A DNA stretch of 64,000 nt, taken from assembly GCA_002104905.1 (NCBI GenBank), contig MCFE01000074.1, positions 62,001 to 126,000 on the forward strand, in the 5' to 3' direction. The notes below the pieces were generated by a model. That model ran no database searches, had not been told where the DNA came from, and was given only the letters and a program-made list of their open reading frames with translations. The position numbers and the translations under genes were made by a program. Of the stretch, positions 43,106-53,200 are shown in pieces; position 1 is the stretch's first letter, and each line of letters starts with the position of its first letter. The stretch comes from Basidiobolus meristosporus CBS 931.73. Its lineage: Eukaryota > Basidiobolomycota > Basidiobolomycetes > Basidiobolales > Basidiobolaceae.

Positions 43106-43474
43106 TGTTGCAATTTAAGAAGTGATTTGGATATAAGGAACTTATCAAGAAATAGTGATAATAGTTGAACTGTTGTTTATTCATAAAGAAGCTCAGTATT
43201 TATACCCTTGTAGAAGTAATACAGCTGCAACACTAAGTAGGGAGGGTTTCTCAATATTCAGGAGCATTCTGTAACAGTTTCAGGGTTAATACATAATGAT
43301 TGGTAATAGTGCTAATTTGATCCTGACTATAGGGGAATAATCATAAGATCATATATCTGGAGAAAGTGGCAAAGTTAAAGCCGTAAATGAGTCCTACAGT
43401 GACTAAGACTAGCCTAGAATTGTTAAGTAAATTTTTAGCTGCTGAATGATACCAAATAGTCCAATATTTCAACA
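43106..43474 (-). repeat. Copia B 3' LTR
   Basis: 369 bp; plus strand TGTTGCAATTTAAG to AATATTTCAACA. The last six bases also hold the Pol stop codon. The polypurine tract GAGGGGGAG (minus strand) lies at 43,475-43,483. Confidence 0.93.
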
Positions 43475-46400
43475 CTCCCCCTCAACTAAATAATTTCTTA
43501 ATCCCAATTTCTCTCTAAGGATCTCAAACTGTGGCCTAGCTAGTGGTTTTGTCAATATGTCTGCCACCATTTTGTCAGTGGGGCAGTAAACCAGCTCTAC
43601 TAAGTTACTTTCTACAGCTTCCCTCACAAAGTGATGCTGTATATCAATGTGCTTGGTTCTGGCATGATTAGTAGGATTTCTAGCTAATGAAATACAACTT
43701 TGATTATCCTTGTAAATACATGTTGGTTCACCTGAATTAAAACCCAAGTCTTTGAATAATTTTTGTAGCCATATAGCCTCCTTAGTTGCTTGACATGCAG
43801 CCATATATTTGGCTTCAGTTGTAGATAGTGCCACAGTTGGTTGTTTCTTGCAATTCCAAGTAATAGCTGCACCAGCATAAAGAAATACATAGCCTGTGGT
43901 AGAGCGTCTGTCAATCAGATCTCCACCCCAATCTGAATCACTATAACCATCAAATTTTTGCCTGTTAGCTGCTCCAGAGTATTCCAGTACCATATTTATG
44001 GTACCTTGTAGATATCTGAAAATCCGCTTAACTGCTGCAATTTGATCTGATCCATAATTCTGCATGAATTGACTGACTATTCCAACTGCTACTGCAATAT
44101 CTGGACGTGTAGACACCATCAAGTACATTAGGCTACCAACCATTGATTGATAGGGAAAGTTTTGGTCCATATTTGAGTCGTTTTCATCTATAACTGGCTG
44201 AGATTTGCTTAATTTCAAGTTATTGTCCATAGGGGTTGCTGCAGGCTTGCAATTTTCCATTTTGAGGCGTCTCAGAATGTCCCTGATGTACTTAGACTGA
44301 TTCAGCACAATTTTCTGCATAGGTATGTCAAATTTGACCTCAATTCCAAGAAAATAGCTCAATTTTCCAAGATCTTTCATCTCAAACTTGCTGAAGAGAT
44401 CTGATTTTGTCTGTTTAAGTGCCTCTTGATCACTTGTAGCTATAATTAGGTCGTCCACATAAAGAACTAGGATGATCACACCCTTTTTGAGCTGTTTCAC
44501 ATATATACTGTGATCTGCAGTGCTACAAGAGAACCCAATTTTCTCTAGATATGTGTCAATCTTGTTATACCATGCTCTGGGTGCCTGCTTAAGCCCATAC
44601 AACAATTTTCTAAGTTTGCACACCTTATGGGGGCTTTTTGGATCGGTAAAACCTTCTGGTTGCTCCATATATATAGTTTCTTGCAAATCCCCATTTAGAA
44701 AGGCTGTTTTGACGTCCATTTGGTGTAGATCTAGACTGTGTACAGCTGCCAGGGCTAGAACTGTCCTAATAGAGTTAAACTTGGCAACCGGAGCAAATGT
44801 TTCCTCAAAGTCTAGTCCCTGGATCTGGGAATAGCCTTTAGCTACCAATCTAGCCTTGTACTTATCAACGGCACCATTTGAGGTTATCTTGATCTTGTGG
44901 ACCCATCTACATCCTATTGGCTTTCTCCCATTTGGTAAATCTACCAGTTCCCACGTTTTTGCCTTGATCAGTGATTGGTACTCCTCCTGCATGGCTTGTT
45001 GCCACTTAGTAGCATCTGGACCTTGCATTGCCTGTTCCAGATTCTGAGGTTTGGCACATAAGGCAAGATAAGCTTCTTCATGATCATTGGATGTCTGCCA
45101 CCAGGATCCAGGGGCATTTCTTATTCTGGTAGATCTCCTAACTGGGATAATCTGTTCTGAACTGGAACTGGTAGAAGTATCTTCCATCTCTGGCTGGATT
45201 TGGTACGTATCTTCTTCATCTGTGTTGATTGCATCATCAGGCAGCTGGCCAATGATTTCTGTGGCTTTCTGATCTGAATTCTCCTCAAATACAACGTCCC
45301 TGCTCTTGATCAGCTTCTGAATTTTGCCATCATACACTCTATACCCTTTAGCATCTTCACAATACCCAAGAAAGATCCCTTTTCTACTCTTTGGTTCCAA
45401 CTTTGAGCGTTTTTTGTCAGGGATGTGATAAAAAACATCACTGCCAAAGATCCTGAGGTGCTGGAGATCTGGTTTTTTGCCTGTATATGCTTCAAAGGGT
45501 GTAGAATCATGTAGTGCTGTTGTTGGGCATCTGTTCTTGATGTATACAGCGGTAGCAACAGATTCAGCCCAAAACTTGTAGTCCATTCCCTTTTCATGTA
45601 GCATAGATCTTCCCATCTCTACTATTGTTCTATTTGCACGTTCTGCTACTCCATTTTGCTGTGGAGTATGAGGAACTGTGGTCTGTTGAAGTATACCAGT
45701 AGACAAGCAGTATTTTGCAAACTCCTTTGAGTAGTATTCTCCTCCATTGTCACTTCGTAGTACCTTCAATTTACACCCAGTTTGTGTTTCTGCCATGTTC
45801 TTGAAGTGCTTAAACATCTCTAAAGCTTCATCCTTTGTTTTGAGGAAGTACATCCATGTATATCTTGTCTTGTCATCAATAAACGTCATAAAGTATCTCT
45901 TGGCTCCAAAGGACAGTGTTCTCATGGGGCCACATATGTCTGAGTGTACAATAGCCAATATTTTGGTGGTATTGATGCCTTCTGAGCTCTTGAAACGTCG
46001 CCTAGCTTGTTTGCCATATGAACATCCCTTACAAACATTCAATTTGATTGGAATTGAGTATTTTAGGCCCAAAACAAGCTGATTTTTCACCAATTGGCTC
46101 ATTTTCTGTTCCCCTATGTGTCCTAGCCTCCTATGCCACGTCTCCCAGTTGGTTTCATCAGTTTCAGCAATGTTGACATACTCAGGTACAATGATCTTGC
46201 ATTGTGACTTGTATATATTGTGATCTCTGATTCCCGAAGCTAATTTTTGTCCATTTTCACTCAATATTGAGCAGCTCAGCTTAGTAAAAACAAATTTCAA
46301 TCCCTGAGTAGTTGCTTTACTGACTGAGAGTAGGTTCTCAGCTATTCCAGGTACATAGAGTACGTCAGTCAGTTTTGCTGTTGTTGCCCCTGAGTTATCA

Positions 46401-46840
46401 CTCATATTTAGTTGTATAGACCCACTAGCGGTAGCTTCCAATGCAGAGTTATCTCCCAGATGAACCTTTCTTACGGGAATAGTCTTTAAGTTGCTGAACC
46501 AATCCTTTATACCACAAATATGCTGTGATGCTCCAGAGTCAATATACCATTCATTACTTTGGTTACTTGCACTCTCTTGTACAGTGACAAATAACTGTTC
46601 ATCAGTAGTTATATGGTTTGCCTGCTCTAGTTTCTGTTTTTTGTCTGCTTGTTTCTTCTTGCATTCTCTTGCCCAGTGTCCTGGCTTCTTACAGTAGTTA
46701 CAGCAGCCAGGTTTTCTTCGGTTTTGTTGCTTTCCCTTCTTTTCTGTATGCCTTTCTGAACTGAATAAAGCATTATCTTCAATTTTCTCTTCTTTGATCA
46801 TTATGTCTGAGTTCTTCATGGAGAAGTCTTCCTTTGACAT
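43469..46840 (-). CDS. Copia B Gag-Pol, long open part
   Basis: A 1123-residue frame. It begins inside the gag C-terminus, so M1 is only the first ATG after the frameshift. Domains: CCHC knuckle CNYCKKPGHWAREC (~47-60), protease DSGAS near 101, pre-integrase WHRRLGHIG and CKGCSYGKQAR, integrase HSDICGP, SDNGGEY (D near 364) and NGVAERAN, RT with [23 protein letters not shown] and YVDD near 794, RNase H DSDWGGDLIDRRSTTGY and ADILTKPLARP at the end. All catalytic motifs look normal. The stop lies in the first six bases of the 3' LTR. Pol parts are made as one polyprotein and cut by the protease. Confidence 0.95.
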   Translation of the reverse strand: MSKEDFSMKNSDIMIKEEKIEDNALFSSERHTEKKGKQQNRRKPGCCNYCKKPGHWARECKKKQADKKQKLEQANHITTDEQLFVTVQESASNQSNEWYIDSGASQHICGIKDWFSNLKTIPVRKVHLGDNSALEATASGSIQLNMSDNSGATTAKLTDVLYVPGIAENLLSVSKATTQGLKFVFTKLSCSILSENGQKLASGIRDHNIYKSQCKIIVPEYVNIAETDETNWETWHRRLGHIGEQKMSQLVKNQLVLGLKYSIPIKLNVCKGCSYGKQARRRFKSSEGINTTKILAIVHSDICGPMRTLSFGAKRYFMTFIDDKTRYTWMYFLKTKDEALEMFKHFKNMAETQTGCKLKVLRSDNGGEYYSKEFAKYCLSTGILQQTTVPHTPQQNGVAERANRTIVEMGRSMLHEKGMDYKFWAESVATAVYIKNRCPTTALHDSTPFEAYTGKKPDLQHLRIFGSDVFYHIPDKKRSKLEPKSRKGIFLGYCEDAKGYRVYDGKIQKLIKSRDVVFEENSDQKATEIIGQLPDDAINTDEEDTYQIQPEMEDTSTSSSSEQIIPVRRSTRIRNAPGSWWQTSNDHEEAYLALCAKPQNLEQAMQGPDATKWQQAMQEEYQSLIKAKTWELVDLPNGRKPIGCRWVHKIKITSNGAVDKYKARLVAKGYSQIQGLDFEETFAPVAKFNSIRTVLALAAVHSLDLHQMDVKTAFLNGDLQETIYMEQPEGFTDPKSPHKVCKLRKLLYGLKQAPRAWYNKIDTYLEKIGFSCSTADHSIYVKQLKKGVIILVLYVDDLIIATSDQEALKQTKSDLFSKFEMKDLGKLSYFLGIEVKFDIPMQKIVLNQSKYIRDILRRLKMENCKPAATPMDNNLKLSKSQPVIDENDSNMDQNFPYQSMVGSLMYLMVSTRPDIAVAVGIVSQFMQNYGSDQIAAVKRIFRYLQGTINMVLEYSGAANRQKFDGYSDSDWGGDLIDRRSTTGYVFLYAGAAITWNCKKQPTVALSTTEAKYMAACQATKEAIWLQKLFKDLGFNSGEPTCIYKDNQSCISLARNPTNHARTKHIDIQHHFVREAVESNLVELVYCPTDKMVADILTKPLARPQFEILREKLGLRNYLVEGEC

Positions 46841-47387
46841 AGTCTAAAGTCAAGTTGTCTTCTCTGCTTTCAAAAGAAAGTATGAGTGGCTCATACTTGT
46901 CTGGTAGGCTGCAAAGCAGACAGAGTATCTTTTCTTCATCATCTACACCAGCATTAATACTGTAAAGTTCTTCTGCAAGTGTCTCCATTCTGGTAATGAG
47001 TTGTAGCATGTCATCATCTGGCTTTTTTCTCATGTTGAAGAACTTTTGTTTCAAATAAAGCTTGCTTGATACTGACTTTGCTCTAAAGATCTTCTCTAAG
47101 GATTCCTATGCTGCTTTGGCAGTATTTGAGGCATGGATTTGTCCAATGAAGGAGTCTTGCACATTGATGCATATTGCATTGAAGGCCTTTCTCTCCTTCT
47201 CTTGAAACTTCTCCACATCTTCTGCTGTTCCTTTGGGCTCAACTTCCTTTCCTGTTACTATGTTCCAAAGCTTTCTTTCCTCAAGGTGGATCTGCATCTT
47301 GATTCTCCAAAGTCTGTAGTTCTTCCCATCAAACCTCTCCTTTACAGGGAAGATGTTGGTATTGCTTTGTTTGCTGGTAGAAGTCAT
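46779..47387 (-). pseudogene. Copia B gag, one stop and one frameshift
   Basis: Starts MTSTSKQSNTNIFPVKER at 47,387. Frames 47,387-47,106 and 47,054-46,779 are in the same phase, divided by a TAG at 47,106-47,108 where copia A has TGG (NAWKA). The end (LTLDYVKGRLLHEELR) runs into the 1123-residue frame only after a one-base shift near 46,800-46,820. In copia A the same region is continuous, so this is more likely decay than programmed shifting. Gag forms the particle; this copy would need another element's Gag. Confidence 0.85.
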
Positions 47388-47410
47388 CTTTAGAATAGAT
47401 TAAGGCAATC

Positions 47411-47423
47411 GGGGCTCATAACC
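47411..47423 (-). other. Copia B primer-binding site
   Basis: Plus strand GGGGCTCATAACC directly before the 5' LTR, the same as in copia A. Here the ATG in the site is followed by a stop after nine codons and is not the gag start. Confidence 0.8.
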
Positions 47424-47792
47424 TGTTGCAATTTAAGAAGTGATTTGGATATAAGGAACTTATCAAGAAATAGTGATGATAGTTGAACTGTTGTTTATTC
47501 ATAAAGAAGCTCAGTATTTATACCTTTGTAGAAGTAATACAGCTGCAACACTAAGTAGGGAGGGTTTCTCAATATTCAGGATCATTCTGTAACAGTTTCA
47601 GGGTTAGTACATGATGTTTGGTAATAGTGCTAATTTGATCCTGACTATAGGGGAATAATCATAAGATCATATATCTGGAGAAAGTGGCAAAGTTAAGGCC
47701 GTAAATGAGTCCTACAGTGACTAAGACTAGCCTAGAATTGATAAGTAAATTTTTAGCTGCTGAATGATACCAAATAGTCCAATATTTCAACA
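47424..47792 (-). promoter_or_regulatory. Copia B 5' LTR with promoter
   Basis: 369 bp. On the minus strand a TATA-like GGTATAAATACTG lies near 47,525, as in copia A (AGTATAAATAC). Confidence 0.9.
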
Positions 47793-48248
47793 TTTTCTAC
47801 ACTTTGGCTCTAACATTGAGCATTTTTTGTCAGGGATGTGATAAAAAACATCACTGCCAAAGACTCTGAGGTGCTGGAGGCCTGGTTTTTTGCCTATATA
47901 CTCATCAAAGGGTATAGAGGTACATAGTGCTATTGTTGGGCATCTATTCTTGATGAATATCATGGTAGCAACAAATTCAGCCCAAAAGTTGTAGTCTATT
48001 CCCTTATGTTGTAGCATAGATCTTTTCATCTGCATTACTAATCAATTTGGACATTCTGCTACTCCAGTATGCTCTAAAGTATGCCAAACTTTGGTCAGTT
48101 GAAGTTTACTAGAACATGATCAGTATATTGCAAGCTTCTTTGAGCAGTATTCCCCCCTATTGTGACTCTTAAGTACCATCAATTTGCACCCAGTTTGAGT
48201 TTTTGCCATGTTCTTGAAGTGCTTAAGCATCTCCAAAACCTAATCCTT
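47793..48248 (-). pseudogene. Old copia B copy, integrase part
   Basis: Second half of the interrupted old copy: frame 48,035-47,787 with SMLQHKGIDYNFWAEFVATMIFIKNRCP and KPGLQHLRVFGSDVFYHIPD. It continues with decayed SDNGGEY-type sequence to 48,248, where a gypsy-2 LTR cuts it. Confidence 0.88.
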
Positions 48249-48617
48249 TGTTATGATCTTCCACTTGAATGTTTAAGTTAGATCAGTTTTTAGTCAAATC
48301 AATTAGTTATATATTTAGGTTATCTGTATATCAGTGTTATCTATCAAATCAGTAGCATTAGTCAGGAAATGAATCAGCAGATTCTTATCAGACAGAAATA
48401 GATATATCAAGTAGGATCTTATTGGGTGATGATGATGCAATCAAATGAGTCATCAGCCACAGCTAACATTAGGAAATACAATTAGTTGGCAATTGATCTG
48501 GCAAAATATATATAAGGAGCTGCTGTAACCTCAATAAAGATCAGTTCAAGTTTTAGTGAATACAAAACTAGCTAAACACCCTATTCCTCTACAACTCTTA
48601 TACCAAGACTTGTAACA
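48249..48617 (+). repeat. Gypsy-2 family 5' LTR, second copy
   Basis: TGTTATGATCTTCC to TTGTAACA, about 369 bp with roughly 20 differences from the intact copy by eye. The primer-binding site TGGTAGCAGCAATAACC follows at 48,619. Confidence 0.9.
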
Positions 48618-49144
48618 TTGGTAGCAGCAATAACCAGAAACATCCCTCCTGAAGAAAGAAGAAGCCTCCCTCAAGATTTCCAAAAAGCAAGAATGGAGGA
48701 ATGCTATGCAACAAATCCTGGCCCGGCAGCAACAGTTACTGCAGATCCTTAGCCGGCAGCAACAAGGAATGGCTACCATGGCGCAAAGTAAGTAAAACCC
48801 TGTCAAGAGCAACTTTAGTGTGAAGATTAACTGGTACCATGGTAGAGTCAATGAAAGCCTGGGAACTTGGCTCTTCCAGATTGAAGATGCTTTCAAGGCT
48901 AAGGGAATTGCTCCAGAAAGCAAGTTACATTATACAGCCTCTTACCTGGCAGATGCAGCTTTACAGTGGTACCACAACAAGATCTGGTCAGCCACCTTGA
49001 TGGGATGCTCTACAATCTCTACCTGGGATGAGCTTGTGTTGGAAATCCAGGATGCCTTTGAGCCTCCACACCAACCAACACTACTAAGACAAAAGTTGAA
49101 GACCCTCAGACAGAAAGGAATGGTCCAAGAGTACATCTATGAAT
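48618..49144 (+). pseudogene. Gypsy-2 family gag, truncated
   Basis: Same leader and gag start as gypsy-2. The usual ATG reads ATT (near 48,676), and a TAA lies near 48,792. The open part 48,820-49,144 reads [21 protein letters not shown] and ALQWYHNKIWSATLMG. It ends at YEY where LTR E sequence begins. Confidence 0.88.
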
Positions 49145-49308
49145 ATGTGAACACCTTCCTGTTATGATAAGTGTTCTAACTAGATAAGGGCAGAGATAGG
49201 AGGGAGGGCATGTGGGGGAATCAAAGGGAGGATACTGGGGGACCTAGGGTAGGACTCTGGGAGAACTCTTGGGCAAAGAGTGAGTATTAAATTTAGTACT
49301 CACACAGC
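49145..49308 (-). repeat. LTR family E fragment
   Basis: Reverse of the first ~110 bp of the solo LTR at 55,350, plus about 50 bp not present there (GGGAGGGCATGTGGGGG region). Blocks shared: TTAGAACACTTA, TTTGCCCAAGAGTTCTCCC. Both junctions are abrupt. Confidence 0.65.
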
Positions 49309-50646
49309 ACATGTCAGTAAAATATACCAATACCCCTCAAAAGAGCACCATGCATCAAATCAATGCATGTCAGATCAATGCCCATGCCTCAGAGCAAGAC
49401 TACCAGAACTCACCAAACTGCTCATTTTGACACAAGTCCATCAGAGCAGGTCAAGTTGGATCAACATGCAACATCACATTGAGCTCAGCCAAGGGCTATG
49501 TCAATACATTAAGTTGGGCCTGCGCATGCCAGCACACCCAAGCATCAGCAAGTTACTTGTGGAGAACTGACTGACAATGACCCACATGAGGTGCCTGCAC
49601 AGCTGGAGCCTTTGGCAAGTCCATGAGTGCATCAGCATGTGACATTTCAGGCTGGCTCCATCATTTTGTCCAGAGCATTTCAGCATGGCCAAGCTCCAGC
49701 ATTGCACAAATCAGCTAGGAGGCAAAATACTGACTACATGCACACAAGTAGCTATGATTATAGTTAACAAGGAAGTAGTTCAGGTGTGAAAAGTGAATCA
49801 CCACCAAATGCTTCAGTAGTAATCCCTGTGAGAAAAAAAAACCTAGGAGAAGATGATACAACCGCATTGAATTGCTGCTATTTTTTGTGATCCAAACAAC
49901 GCATTTTTTTTTGCAATCCAATTGTTATCATTTGTCATGATCCAAATAATGTAATTTTTTGCAACCCAAATCAAGCCATTGCAAATATATGATCACCAAA
50001 TTTTTGTTTTAAGTTGCATCATGGTTGTCTTACATCTGAGACAGAGCCCCTATAATAAGCACCCTGCATATGTATACATCATTTGTAACACCAGGGCACC
50101 TATTGGATCTGGTTTGCACCTACACAACTTGTTTATGCTTGCTATAAAACCTTGCCCGATCACTGAGATCAGGGGTTTTCTTGCTCAATGGGCAAAATGG
50201 GATATTTGATGGCAAATCAGGTGGCTTGTGTATTAGTCAATTAGCAAACTGGGGGCTAAGAGCTTCACAATGCTATTAGACCAATCAACCATTGACATAC
50301 CATCCAATTGGAGCTATGGCAGCCAAAATGGTAAACATCGGTGTAGTTTATAGTGTGATACACATTTAATCCCACTCACATTCAAGAAACATATCCAAGT
50401 ACCATATTTTACCTACCACAATAATGGTATATGATTGTGCATGTGACACAAAAACTGTGAGTTGGTGCAATTGTTAGTGCCAGCCTCATTGTGTCAGAGT
50501 GTGCCATTGTGTGCAAGATTGTCCCACATAGTGCAAAATTGTTCAATAGCAATCTTGCTTTCTGGTAGCTACACAACCATGCCCAATTGTTCTTTGTAAC
50601 CATGGACTGTGCTTTGTGCCTTGGCACAGTACAATGAAACAAGTCT
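49309..50646 (+). mobile_element. PIF/Harbinger copy 3, right end only
   Basis: Homologous to 14,770-16,063 in the same orientation: second-protein gene C-terminal half (decayed; near 49,550 ELTDNDPHEVPAQLEPLAS-type), the basic end, the non-coding right end and the inverted repeat (AACAAGTCT, to 50,646). Left part with transposase is missing. Most CG sites of copy 1 are TG or CA here. Confidence 0.8.
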
Positions 50647-51740
50647 ACTGTCCAACTTGGATAGCTACCTGTATCCATTGCAGGATTAATTTTGTATGCT
50701 TTCTAGCGGTATCACAGTAAATGGCTGTCATATAAAAGCACAAATTATTATTTGTATTGGATTTACCTCAACCATCAGCAAGATAACTGGCTTTTCTGGG
50801 CACAATGGATGGTATTGCTGTTGAATGTGTGAGATGCAAGGGACCTACTCCATAATGCACACACATTATTATTGACTAAACACCAACACTTAGAACATCA
50901 ACTTTCTGCAGAAAGAATGTACAGAAGTCAGCATGCATTGCAATAAAGTTGGCAAGCTATAAGCTATTGGCCAGAATGTGGAATTAATTGGAACCTGAAG
51001 ATACTTGAGATAGAGGGTATCTGTTGGAGCAAAAGCTTTCCACTGGGAGCAATACACTTACTTTTCAACAATAACCCTATACTGATAACCAAGTTGTACA
51101 TGGAGCATTTCAAGCTAAATGAGCCCTTTGTGATGCCGCAGAAATTTGAAAGAATTGTCAAGATATTATGGAGTATCTGCCACTGTAAGCACTACTCATG
51201 GGCCCCAATCAGCATTCATATGCATTTCCAACAATACAAGTGCATGCACTGGATATGTATTTATTCAAATGGCCTTCTGTAGCCATTCCCACCAAGAGTA
51301 CATTGGAAGCATTGGGAGTTATATGTGGACATTGTGGGAATATTCATCCAGAAGCGGATCACCAATGCCAACTTGATGCCTCTACAACTTTTGTGCAAAG
51401 ACTCTGTGACATGATTTGAGTTGCTATACTACAAATATCAATCTGAACATGTGGATCTCTGCCACTGCTGTATACATTTGCTACTCCATTGTGCTTGGTG
51501 TGTTGAAAATATTGAACCTTGCTTCACCTTTTGGGAGTTTCCTATGGAGCAGATGTGTGGGGAGATAGGAAGACAAGTCAAGTTGGAGGTACTACCATAT
51601 CCCAATCTCATCAAGAATATTACCTTCAAGTCTGCCAAGGATGTGATGAGTTGGCACATGGAGGACAGCCTGGAAGAGTTGGAAAATACAAAGGACATGT
51701 TGTGTTGTATTATGATTAGTTTGAGGCTTGTTCTACAATG
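50647..51740 (+). pseudogene. Plavaka-type transposase, middle part
   Basis: Plus-strand counterpart of about 33,330-32,290 reversed. Readable: SYLYPLQD, ITGFSGHNGWYCC, KAFHWEQYT, LYMEHFKLNEPF, LLLHCAWCVENIEP, TFWEFPMEQMCGEIGRQVKLEV and MSWHMEDSLEELE. The FPME part is the DUF4218-like region of Tnp2/Plavaka transposases. Frame changes and TGA/TAG codons throughout. Left end abuts the PIF/Harbinger right end. Confidence 0.68.
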
Positions 51741-53039
51741 TATAGGCTAATCAACAATATACAACAACTTCCAGTATGCTAATACTGAAATAGTTTATTG
51801 GGAGTTTGAAATACCAATAGAAGATATAACTTTCACTAATTTCCTCAATCTTAGGCTCAAAATATACTGTAGGCGGTGTTTATCACTTCTACAGCAGTGT
51901 TCTGACCTTCTGTTGACTAATGAGCTTATTTACTTTTAGAGTAACTTTTGCTTATTTGGAAGTCACTTTCCTTTCTGAGAAAATATTTCCTAACATGGAA
52001 ATTCCAAACTTCCCTTTAACCTAAAGGGGTGTGTTGTAGAAGTCTCCAAAGGGGTCTTTAGACCTAAAGGGGTGTTTAAAGGGGTGTCTAAAGGGGTGTC
52101 TTTAGAGTAAAGGGGCTTCTTGTACTGGTCTCTAAAGTGGACTTTACACCAAAGGGGTGCCTAAAGGGGCTTCTTTAGAGTAAAGGGGCTTCTTAGATGG
52201 GACTTTTCTGACAGAAAAGTGGTAGTTTCTTGTAGAACTTAGATTTGATTCTTGTGAGCTTTGCAGTCTCTTTACTGATGTAGTACTGATCAAAGTCAGA
52301 ATACTCAACAGTGTAAGTGATGCAGGGGAAGTCTTATAACCTTTAAACTTGTAATTGTAGTGTGGAGATTCTGGAAAGAGAGGCTCTCCCTTTATTTTTT
52401 AGCTGGAGAAGTCATATATATGAAAATTTTGAAGGATCAAGGTTTTTGGGCAATTGCGCAAGCAATACACGTGATACAAAGCTAAAACTTTGCAGTGGCG
52501 CAGATCGGACATAGGTGCAGCAACTGTGAAATTCTCACGTGATTTAATTGGCTGGTTCAAAAGTTACATGCGATCAAAGTCACCATAGTAATCCTAGCAA
52601 TAAGGCATAGTATATGTAATAATTGGACTCTTTTGGTCATAACTCCTTAAGTACTGCTTCAAATGAGCTGTAATTTGAAACATGTGTTGGCTACTACGTG
52701 TTCTGTATGACATAATATTCTTGGGTGGATTGCTTGTCAGGGTCTGGAGCATTTGTACTTCAAAGTTGGACTAACCCTAACCCTAAATACTCTATGGTAA
52801 ATTGGTAAGATAGCATTATACAGAACTATCTGTGGGCTGCCATACTGCCATGATAATGCCATAAGTGGCTTGCAAAGAGGCCATCAAAACACTGTAAAGC
52901 TTTTTGCCATATCAGGCAGCTGGATGTACTGGCCAGTTAGATCCACTCAGATAGTTGTAGAGTGCACCAAGCCTGCACAAAGCCATGCCACCCTTGGCAA
53001 AATACTATACAAACACAATTATGTTTTTTAACATTGTTT
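51741..53039. other. Unassigned 1.3-kb island
   Basis: No long ORF and no match noticed in the window. It contains the AAAGGGG cluster (52,023-52,188), a relatively CG-containing part (52,450-52,580) and a telomere-like CTAACCCTAACCCTAA (about 52,771-52,787). It lies between Plavaka transposase sequence and the Plavaka end region, so it may be an insertion of an unknown element. Confidence 0.4.
52023..52188 (+). repeat. AAAGGGG-rich degenerate tandem repeat
   Basis: Nine AAAGGGG in about 166 bp, spaced 10-30 bp, within units like CTAAAGGGGTGTCTTTAGA and AGTAAAGGGGCTTCTT. Inverted pieces (CTTTAGA, TCTAAAG) lie between them. One unit has a variant, AAAGTGG. Confidence 0.8.
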
Positions 53040-53200
53040 GGCTGTAAAATTAGCCAAATGCCATTGTAATCCCATCATAAGATTGCCTAGATAGTCATTG
53101 ACTCTATGCTGCTGATATTATTGTGATCTCCTGGTGGGTTCTTGATGGCTCATCTAGATTGGATCCACCAGCAAGACCTAATTATTTTTCATAGGGATAT
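53040..53200 (+). other. Plavaka end region
   Basis: Shares blocks with the reverse complement of 31,290-31,430 (ATTGGATCCACC, TAATTATT, CATAGGGA). Gene X follows directly, unlike copy A where gene X is at the other side of the transposase, so this copy is rearranged. Confidence 0.5.

Larger units (their letters stand above)
43106..47792 (-). mobile_element. Copia B, complete and nearly intact
   Basis: 4,687 bp with two 369-bp LTRs and the 5-bp duplication TTTTC (43101-43105, 47793-47797). The LTRs differ at about 8 sites by eye (~2%). Order on the minus strand: LTR, primer-binding site, gag, protease, integrase, RT, RNase H, polypurine tract, LTR. It sits inside an older copy of the same family and in the same orientation. 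Only a TAG in gag and one frameshift at the gag end interrupt the coding region. Confidence 0.95.

Noticed and set aside
46779-46840. Programmed frameshift in copia B reported as certain
   Set aside because: The zinc knuckle follows the shift and copia A has one frame, so a simple one-base change is the better explanation. Kept only as an open finding.
44520-47393. Plus-strand ORFs of 61-111 codons across copia B
   Set aside because: They mirror the minus-strand Pol frame, which explains the sequence fully.
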